Assembly: GCA_022564535.1 (NCBI GenBank)
Contig: JADFLD010000117.1
Coordinates: 1-6,708 of the forward strand
Source of the DNA: Gemmatimonadota bacterium
GTDB lineage: Bacteria > Gemmatimonadota > Gemmatimonadetes > Longimicrobiales > UBA6960
Direction of reading: 5' to 3'
Length of the DNA stretch: 6,708 nt
Shown here: positions 1 through 4,908 of the stretch, piece after piece
Numbering within the stretch: the stretch's first letter is position 1
Layout: every line of letters begins with the position of its first letter
Made by a program: the position numbers and the translations under genes
The notes under the pieces: generated by a model
What the model was told of the DNA's origin: nothing
What the model saw: only the letters and a program-made list of their open reading frames with translations
Database searches by the model: none

Positions 1-111
1 GACCCGCCTGTCGGGGACCTTCAGCGGTGTTTGGTCCAGAAGACACAAGATGCCGCAGTCATTGAAGGATCCGAACTCGATGGGGATGCCGCTGACGCCC
101 CGGTGTACCTC
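1..111 (-). pseudogene. Frameshifted C-terminal continuation of plug-like copy 1, cut by the window edge
   Basis: If one base (T at minus-strand position 112) is skipped, the preceding gene reads on as EVHRGVSGIPIEFGS, then FNDCGILCLLDQT, for 37 codons without a stop to the window edge. This matches the end of the paralog, which has VEVFEAPWGAPLRYF, then RNEECGAILLWTT. Plug domains commonly have an I-E-V-x-R-G motif here, which also appears (VEVHRG across the joint). The segment has no start codon or ribosome binding site of its own, so it is not a separate gene. The paralog ends four residues after its W-T, while this frame stays open for about 14 residues after the aligned region, so the true end lies outside the window. 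The frameshift may be a real mutation or an assembly error. Confidence 0.75.
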
Positions 112-790
112 ACACCGCGCGCAGCGACTCGAACGGGACGATGTCGTCGAGCGTGGCACGAGTCTCATTCCAAGTGACGCGGGCTCCGTCGATGAAGACG
201 GTCGGAACGCAGTACCCGGACGCGCCACGCAAAAGGAGGCGCTCTCCACCCCCGGATCCCATGCGCATCCGCACGCCGCTGAGGCCATGAAACAGGTCGA
301 TGGTTCGCGCCGAGCTGGCCTCCGCCAAGTCCGTCGGCGTGAAGAAATGGCCGGTCCCTCGCTGCATGCGTCGATAGAAGCCGTCCGTCACCAACGGCCC
401 GTCCTGCACCAGGCTCTCCACCATGACGCCATCGATGGTCAGCGGCTCGCGCCACAACCGAAACTCCACGGTGATCTCACCCCCTTCGCCCAACTCGAAC
501 AGACCCACGCGCGCCTCCCGATACCCCAGCGAGGCCGCCAGGAGGAGGTAGTTCCCGGGATCGGGGGAGGAGACTTCGAAGAATCCGTCCGACTGCGTCA
601 ACGTCGACGTGATGGAGTCACCGTTCTCGGAGAGCATGATGATCAAACCGAGGTCGATCGGTTGGTCGTTGCCACGGTGCATGAGATGCCCGCGGATCGT
701 CTGCGCCTCGACGCACCGGGCTCCTGCCGCCGCTGCACACACGAAGAGGCTGCCCAGAACGGTCATTCGGGTGCGTCTTGCGGCGGTCAT
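110..790 (-). CDS. Exported regulatory-domain/TonB plug-like protein, copy 1, ended early by an apparent frameshift
   Basis: This open frame encodes 226 residues. Residues 1-30 look like a signal peptide: basic start (Arg5, Arg6, Arg8), hydrophobic stretch from about 10 to 24, and a VEA-Q cleavage site. Residues about 31-115 resemble a carboxypeptidase regulatory-like (beta-sandwich) domain, with the typical T-x-x-DGFF and PGNY-L-AASLGY pattern. Residues about 130-226 resemble a TonB-receptor plug, with a LFHGLSGVRMR stretch, LLLRGAS, CVPTVFIDG and a final LDDIVPFESLRAV. No beta-barrel follows, so it is not an ordinary receptor. It is clearly paralogous to the gene at 4070-4883 (shared RG-L, P-I-LG, GDS-STLT, GFY-R, C-P-V-D motifs). 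The first ATG overlaps the amidohydrolase stop as ATGA, with GGAG 11 bases upstream, so I prefer it to Met9. The stop at 110-112 falls where the paralog continues with VEVF, and the missing C-terminus is found one frame over at 1-111. Function is unknown; an envelope location is inferred. Confidence 0.85.
   Translation of the reverse strand: MTAARRTRMTVLGSLFVCAAAAGARCVEAQTIRGHLMHRGNDQPIDLGLIIMLSENGDSITSTLTQSDGFFEVSSPDPGNYLLLAASLGYREARVGLFELGEGGEITVEFRLWREPLTIDGVMVESLVQDGPLVTDGFYRRMQRGTGHFFTPTDLAEASSARTIDLFHGLSGVRMRMGSGGGERLLLRGASGYCVPTVFIDGARVTWNETRATLDDIVPFESLRAV
787..790 (-). promoter_or_regulatory. ATGA stop/start overlap (translational coupling)
   Basis: The minus-strand bases 790 to 787 read ATGA: the ATG starts plug-like copy 1 and the TGA ends the amidohydrolase. 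A GGAG at 805-802, inside the end of the amidohydrolase gene, can serve the second start with an 11-base spacer, a little longer than ideal. This arrangement usually means that ribosomes finishing the first gene restart on the second, so the two products are probably made together. Confidence 0.8.
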
Positions 791-3700
791 CGCATGGGGC
801 GCTCCAACAATTGGTCGAGCGTGTAGACACGTCCGTCCTTGATGACCATACGTACGTCGCGAATCGCGCGGATGTCACTCAGAGGATTGGCGCCAAGCAC
901 GATCAGGTCCGCGAGCATTCCTGCACGGATAGATCCGAACTCGTCGCCGTAGCCCATGGCTTTGGCCGGAATCGACGTGGTCGCACGCATCACGTCGATC
1001 GCGGGAATGCGTCCGTACTCGACGAGGGTCTGCATCTCCGCGATCAGCGAGAGCCCCGGCGGGAGGATCGGGGAGTCGGTTCCGAGCACCACCGTGCCTC
1101 CTTGCTCGATGACTCGACGCCCGAGCGACGCCATGTCCTCGACCATGCGTCGCCGCGTGTCCGGACTCCCTCCTCGACGCGCCCGCTCGGCGCCTCCAGG
1201 CATGAAGACTTGAATGCGCGGGTCGTCGAACAGCGTCGGGTCCTCCTCTCCCAGGAGCGCGTACCCTCCGTAGATGCCCACCGTCGGCGTGAGCGTCATG
1301 CCCGAGCGCGCCAGGAGCTCCACAACGTCCTGATAGCTGCGGTTCAACGCGGATACTTTCGTGGAGTATCCCCTCCGGCTGGTTCCCCTGACGTGCTCCA
1401 CTCCATCGGCCCCGTACGCCACGCCGGGGTACAACTCGTGGGACGTCACCGGGATTCCGAGCTCGTGTGCGTCCTCGATGACCCGACGCTGGATCGCGTC
1501 GGATAGACGCACGTACGTCTTCAACACGTCGAAGGCGAGGTCTTCCGCGTGCTGGATGCCCAGCTCGACCTGCCCCGAAGCCGAGAGCGCCGGCGCTCCC
1601 GCATAGTAGATCCGACTCCCGTCGATCGTGTTGCCGGTACCGAACATCCGGGGATGAATGCGACGTCCCACGGCGTTCGATTCGCGGACCTCGACCATTT
1701 CGTACGGGTCCGCCGCCGGCGTCCGAACCGTCGTAACCCCGTATGAGAGCCACTGGCGGCCAGCCTGCTCCCCGCTTCCGAGCCCACCGTGCATGTGCAT
1801 TTCGACGAGCCCTGGCGATACGACGCCGTCGGAAGCATCGACGACGCGACCTTCGTGCAGCTCTGCCGCGTGGTCGGTGACGCGGACGATCCGGTGGCCG
1901 TCGATGACGATGTCTACGTTGCGTCGTAGTCGAGAGCTTACGCCGTCGAAGAGCTCTCCGGCGTGGATGACGTAACGCTCCGATGGCACGACCCTGCTCC
2001 ACGTCATGGGGAGCGGGACATCCTCGATGCGGCCGTTCTCCAACCAGACCCGTCGCAGCCGATTCGTCGTGAGGTAGAGGATCGACCCCGAATCGCCGGC
2101 CCAGGTCGGGTCCGAAGACTGCTCGTTGTTGAGGCGGCTCGGGGGTCCGAGAGGATCGCCTCCCGGCGATACCTGAACGACCCACAGCACACCGGACGCC
2201 ACGTACGTCATCATGCGGCCGTTCGGCGACCAGACCGGACCATCCGTGCCTCGGCTGGCCAACGACCCGTGCGGCGCGAAGTCGAGCCAGTGCTCGTTCG
2301 CCTGGAGCGCGGTCTCGGGCTGAAGTCCGATGTCGCCGGCCCACCCGTTTGCCTCGGTGAGCGCCGCGACTGGCAGAGCGTCCTCCTGAGAGACTGCCTG
2401 GTCCACGGGCAACAGGAGTGGTCGGTTGACACCCTCGCGGAAGCGGCTCGAGTAGGTCCACAGCGCGGAGACCGCTATGCTGCGGCCGTCCGGGGACCAC
2501 GTCGGCCGGCCCGGGTTGTTGAGGCCCGTGCGAACCGTGCGGACGGTCCCGGTCGTTACCGTAACGACGCGAAGCGCTCGGTCCTGCCCTTCCCCCCCCG
2601 TATATGCGATCTCGCTGCCATCGGGGGACCATGCGGGATTCGTGCCTCCGTCGGTTGTCAGCTTCCGCTCTGCACCCGTGGCCACGTCGCGAACGTAGAT
2701 GTCGATGCCCCCCTCCCGATCGGAGGCGTAGGCGATCCACAATCCATCGGGCGACCACATGGGGTCGAGCTCCACGAACGGATCGTCGGTCAATGCTACC
2801 GGGGCGGATCCGATTTTCATCGACCACAGGTCTCCCAGAGCGATGAAAACCACCGCGTCGCCACTCGGGGACAGCGACGGGGAAACGATGCCCCGCACCG
2901 GATGGGGCCCATCGGGATCGAACGAGCGAAGCGCCTTGCGATACGTCGGCCGCTCGAGCGTGACGGACGCGGTGAATTCGATGTCGCTACTTCGTCCACC
3001 ACCACTCGGTCGCGAGCGAATGCGGCCGTCCGCGGTGTAGACGAGGCGACCATCAGACGTCCAAGAGGCGCGGAACGGGAAGACGTCCTCATTATTCGAA
3101 CTGACCCTCGAACCGACGCCATCCACGCCGTCGGATACGATCACGGAGAGTTCGCTGACCCCGTTGGCGATTCGGACATACGAAACGCTGCCACCGTCCG
3201 GGCTCCACGCCGGAGCGTATCCCTGCCCCCCGGCCAGGTCGACGATGCGACTCGGATTCGCGCTTCCACGCTGGATCCATATTCCGCCGTCGGGCCCATC
3301 TGTCACGAAGGCTATCCGCCGGCCGTCGGGACCGTAGGCAGGATTGTATTCGTTGTCGGCACCGTCCGTCATGGCACGCGTTGCACCCGACTCGACCGTG
3401 ACCTCCCAAATGTCGTATGTGCCACCACGATCGGACGAGAAGGCGACGCGCGATCCGTCAGGCGACCAGTGAGGCTCGCGATCGTCGAACGGACCGGATG
3501 TCAGCTGCTCGAGGTTCGACCCGTCCCTGTCTACGACCCAGATGTCGTAGTCGCCGGCCCAGTAGGCCTGGAAAGCGATTCGACGTCCGTCGGGGGACCA
3601 GTGCGGTGCGCGGGTGTCACCGAAGGGGTCGGTCAGCGCCGTGGCCTGGCCGCCGTCGGCCGGAAGCGTCCAGATTCGGCCGATGAGGTCGATGGCGAGG

Positions 3701-3849
3701 GTTTGCCCGTCCGGCGAGAGCGAGGCGGCCATGTTCGTCCCCTCGATGAGGATGACCTCGATCGTGGCCGAGGAGACCGATTCTGACGCAGGCGCCTGGC
3801 CGAGAGCGGCGAGCGTGGCGAGGATGGCAAGCAGCGGACGGGTGGGCAT
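787..3849 (-). CDS. Exported PD40 beta-propeller/amidohydrolase fusion (TolB-like plus metal-dependent hydrolase)
   Basis: The 1,020-residue protein begins with a signal peptide (Arg4, hydrophobic 5-17, APA cleavage site at 19-21), so it should act in the periplasm or outside the cell. Residues about 37-610 hold at least ten PD40/WD40-like blades, marked by SPDG or variants near 45, 85, 129, 173, 216, 264, 327, 366, 408, 452 and 541, probably two propellers. Residues about 625-1012 form an amidohydrolase domain of the imidazolonepropionase-like/Xaa-dipeptidase type. All expected metal or catalytic residues are visible: H685-x-H687, Lys777 (LKTYVR, likely carboxylated), His804 (TSHE), His819 (VEHVRG) and Asp925 (LGTDSP). 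A typical C-terminal SIRAGMLADLIVLGANPL stretch follows. The propellers may limit access of large substrates, as proposed for tricorn-like proteases. The start is supported by GGAG eight bases upstream. The substrate cannot be read from sequence; a dipeptide or other small amide is plausible from family and the nearby permease. Confidence 0.95.
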   Translation of the reverse strand: MPTRPLLAILATLAALGQAPASESVSSATIEVILIEGTNMAASLSPDGQTLAIDLIGRIWTLPADGGQATALTDPFGDTRAPHWSPDGRRIAFQAYWAGDYDIWVVDRDGSNLEQLTSGPFDDREPHWSPDGSRVAFSSDRGGTYDIWEVTVESGATRAMTDGADNEYNPAYGPDGRRIAFVTDGPDGGIWIQRGSANPSRIVDLAGGQGYAPAWSPDGGSVSYVRIANGVSELSVIVSDGVDGVGSRVSSNNEDVFPFRASWTSDGRLVYTADGRIRSRPSGGGRSSDIEFTASVTLERPTYRKALRSFDPDGPHPVRGIVSPSLSPSGDAVVFIALGDLWSMKIGSAPVALTDDPFVELDPMWSPDGLWIAYASDREGGIDIYVRDVATGAERKLTTDGGTNPAWSPDGSEIAYTGGEGQDRALRVVTVTTGTVRTVRTGLNNPGRPTWSPDGRSIAVSALWTYSSRFREGVNRPLLLPVDQAVSQEDALPVAALTEANGWAGDIGLQPETALQANEHWLDFAPHGSLASRGTDGPVWSPNGRMMTYVASGVLWVVQVSPGGDPLGPPSRLNNEQSSDPTWAGDSGSILYLTTNRLRRVWLENGRIEDVPLPMTWSRVVPSERYVIHAGELFDGVSSRLRRNVDIVIDGHRIVRVTDHAAELHEGRVVDASDGVVSPGLVEMHMHGGLGSGEQAGRQWLSYGVTTVRTPAADPYEMVEVRESNAVGRRIHPRMFGTGNTIDGSRIYYAGAPALSASGQVELGIQHAEDLAFDVLKTYVRLSDAIQRRVIEDAHELGIPVTSHELYPGVAYGADGVEHVRGTSRRGYSTKVSALNRSYQDVVELLARSGMTLTPTVGIYGGYALLGEEDPTLFDDPRIQVFMPGGAERARRGGSPDTRRRMVEDMASLGRRVIEQGGTVVLGTDSPILPPGLSLIAEMQTLVEYGRIPAIDVMRATTSIPAKAMGYGDEFGSIRAGMLADLIVLGANPLSDIRAIRDVRMVIKDGRVYTLDQLLERPMR

Positions 3850-3857
3850 GAAGGCTT

Positions 3858-3861
3858 CTCC
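3858..3861 (-). promoter_or_regulatory. Shine-Dalgarno site for the amidohydrolase
   Basis: The minus strand reads GGAGAAGCCTTC directly before the ATG at 3849. The GGAG core sits eight bases from the start codon, a normal spacing, and the reading frame opens immediately into a signal peptide. This fixes the start of the 1,020-residue protein. Confidence 0.75.
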
Positions 3862-3883
3862 GTGGGTCGTCGTCGGTCGGCGC

Positions 3884-3945
3884 CTTGCAGAATAGCGGGC
3901 CGCCGAGGTCCGCGCGATGCGTCGCTACCGGCCACGCTTGCAGAA
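3884..3945. repeat. Pair of 9-bp direct repeats, CTTGCAGAA
   Basis: CTTGCAGAA occurs at 3884-3892 and again at 3937-3945 on the plus strand, 53 bases apart (about five helical turns), both in the gap upstream of the amidohydrolase start. The spacing would put both copies on the same face of the helix, which could suit a paired operator. The copies are short and could be chance. Confidence 0.25.
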
Positions 3946-4069
3946 GAGAATCACGCCCCGCCGACAGGATCCCTGGTGCTCCCGCGGCACGCCGGACGGC
4001 CATCGATCGACGTCCGCGTCTTCGAGATCCCGGTACAGCCGCGGTCGACAACGGCCCCATGGAGCCCGT

Positions 4070-4747
4070 TCAGCGGGCCGTGGTCCAGAGGAGGATGGCG
4101 CCACACTCCTCGTTCCTGAAGTAACGGAGTGGAGCGCCCCACGGGGCCTCAAAAACCTCCACGGCTGCGAGCGTCCCTTTCGGGACCAGGTCCTCCAGGC
4201 TCTCACCGGGGGAAAGCTCGCGGAGCACGTCGTCCACATAGACGGACGGCTCGCACAGGCCTCTCGTGATTTCGCCGCCGCGTAGGCCGCGACGGAGAAG
4301 ACCCTTGTGAATCATGACTCGGTCGCTCCACGGGCCGATGCCCCCCTCCCGCATCGGCATCAAGTAAACCAGCGTCATCTCCCGAAAGAGCTGCGTGGTA
4401 TACGCTCCGGGGTGTGCTGCGATCGCCTCAGGGGTGAGAAACTCTCCGTGGCCCTCACGGAGTCGATCGTAGAATCCGGACGCGATCAGCTCCGGGACCT
4501 CCGCTGGGACCGCGTCGGCTTCCACCACGACACCCTGGACGGGGAGCGGGCGCAGGGCGAGGTGAAGTTGGACGATTCGCTCGACGCCGTCTTCCAACTC
4601 CATCCGCTCCGATCTCACGCTGCGATAGCCCAGCGCGGATGCCGCGAGATAGAACCGTCCTGGGTTCTTTGCACTCACCGCGAAGAAGCCGTTCTCTCCC
4701 GTCAGGGTCGAAGCGACTGAATCCCCCGCAACCGAAACGAGAACCAC
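4070..4747 (-). CDS. Regulatory-domain/TonB plug-like protein, copy 2 (main open frame)
   Basis: From the GTG at 4747 this frame encodes 225 residues, but that start is unlikely to be the true one. It lies inside the regulatory-like domain and lacks a clear ribosome binding site, and the upstream codons align with copy 1. Visible parts are the rest of the regulatory-like beta-sandwich (to about residue 75, with GENGFFAV and LAASALGYRS), a short linker, a conserved GFYDRLREG-GEFLTPEAI segment (91-110) and a plug-like region to the end (CEPSVYVDD at 165-173, LEDLVP, VEVFEAP, CGAILLW at 215-221). There is no beta-barrel. Cys165 and Cys215 match Cys194 and reconstructed Cys245 of copy 1, so a disulfide is plausible in this exported protein. 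The gene follows the permease closely and is probably in its transcript. No biochemical function can be assigned. Confidence 0.82.
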   Translation of the reverse strand: MVLVSVAGDSVASTLTGENGFFAVSAKNPGRFYLAASALGYRSVRSERMELEDGVERIVQLHLALRPLPVQGVVVEADAVPAEVPELIASGFYDRLREGHGEFLTPEAIAAHPGAYTTQLFREMTLVYLMPMREGGIGPWSDRVMIHKGLLRRGLRGGEITRGLCEPSVYVDDVLRELSPGESLEDLVPKGTLAAVEVFEAPWGAPLRYFRNEECGAILLWTTAR

Positions 4748-4883
4748 CGTGCCGAGCTCGATGGGAAGCTCGGTGTCGCGTTCGAGAAGAAGACCCCTGA
4801 GGGCCTGGCACGAGGCGGAGCCCGGAATTGCGCCAAGTGCCAGCGCGAAAGGCGAGCGCGAGCGTCAGACGGCCCACTGTCAC
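4748..4883 (-). pseudogene. Frameshifted 5' part of plug-like copy 2 (signal peptide and domain start)
   Basis: Upstream of 4747 the same frame continues to about 4849, reading ALALGAIPGSASCQALRG, then LLLERDTELPIELGT, which aligns with copy 1 (RGHLMHRGNDQPIDLGL). It meets a stop at 4865-4867 before any ATG, GTG or TTG. In the neighbouring frame, GTG at 4883 opens MTVGRLTLALAF. Dropping one T from the TTT at 4850-4848 joins the two as MTVGRLTLALAFALALGAIP, a clean signal peptide. The restored gene is 813 bases, 270 residues plus stop, similar to copy 1. An alternative GTG at 4877 has AGGG five bases before it and could be the real start. Cause unknown: mutation, or an indel error in assembly. 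Confidence 0.7.
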
Positions 4884-4908
4884 CCTACGGCGATTCGTTC
4901 GTCGGCTC

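Larger units (their letters stand above)
3850..4069. other. 220-base intergenic gap with no supported gene
   Basis: This is the only non-coding gap of size between the visible genes. Open frames through it have no homology I recognise and no linked start signal. I see no strong GC hairpin followed by a T run after the stop at 4070, so no intrinsic terminator is called; a five-base GGACG/CGTCC stem is present but isolated. A TATTCT on the minus strand (3895-3890) resembles a -10 element, but there is no matching -35, so a promoter for the amidohydrolase is possible and unproven. The 3' end of the gap carries the ribosome binding site described separately and a 9-bp direct repeat. Confidence 0.6.

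Noticed and set aside
100..125. Programmed ribosomal frameshifting in plug-like copy 1
   Set aside because: There is no slippery heptamer at the joint and I saw no downstream pseudoknot-like stem; a mutation or assembly indel is simpler.
50..826. A 258-codon open frame on the plus strand
   Set aside because: It is antisense to plug-like copy 1, which has a signal peptide and a paralog in the same window; the plus-strand product has neither.
778..1506. A 242-codon open frame on the plus strand
   Set aside because: It is antisense to the amidohydrolase catalytic domain, is His/Arg-rich, and has no recognisable fold or ribosome binding site.
875..2827. A 650-codon open frame on the minus strand in another frame
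   Set aside because: It overlaps the amidohydrolase, is extremely rich in Arg and Gly, and has no domain; the amidohydrolase frame carries all conserved motifs.
2020..3741. Repeated DNA from the many SPDG blade motifs
   Set aside because: The repetition is at the protein level (PD40 blades of a propeller) and the DNA copies have diverged; it is not a tandem repeat or CRISPR array.
1963..3786. A 607-codon open frame on the plus strand
   Set aside because: It lies wholly opposite the amidohydrolase gene, has an arginine-rich composition with no recognisable domain, and is explained by the codon bias of a high-GC gene on the other strand.
4040..4069. Terminator after plug-like copy 2
   Set aside because: There is only a short CCATGG palindrome and no stable stem followed by a T run on the minus strand.
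3925..4239. Possible small genes running through the 3850-4069 gap
   Set aside because: Their frames start within plug-like copy 2, have low-complexity Arg/Pro/Ser-rich products, and show no ribosome binding site.
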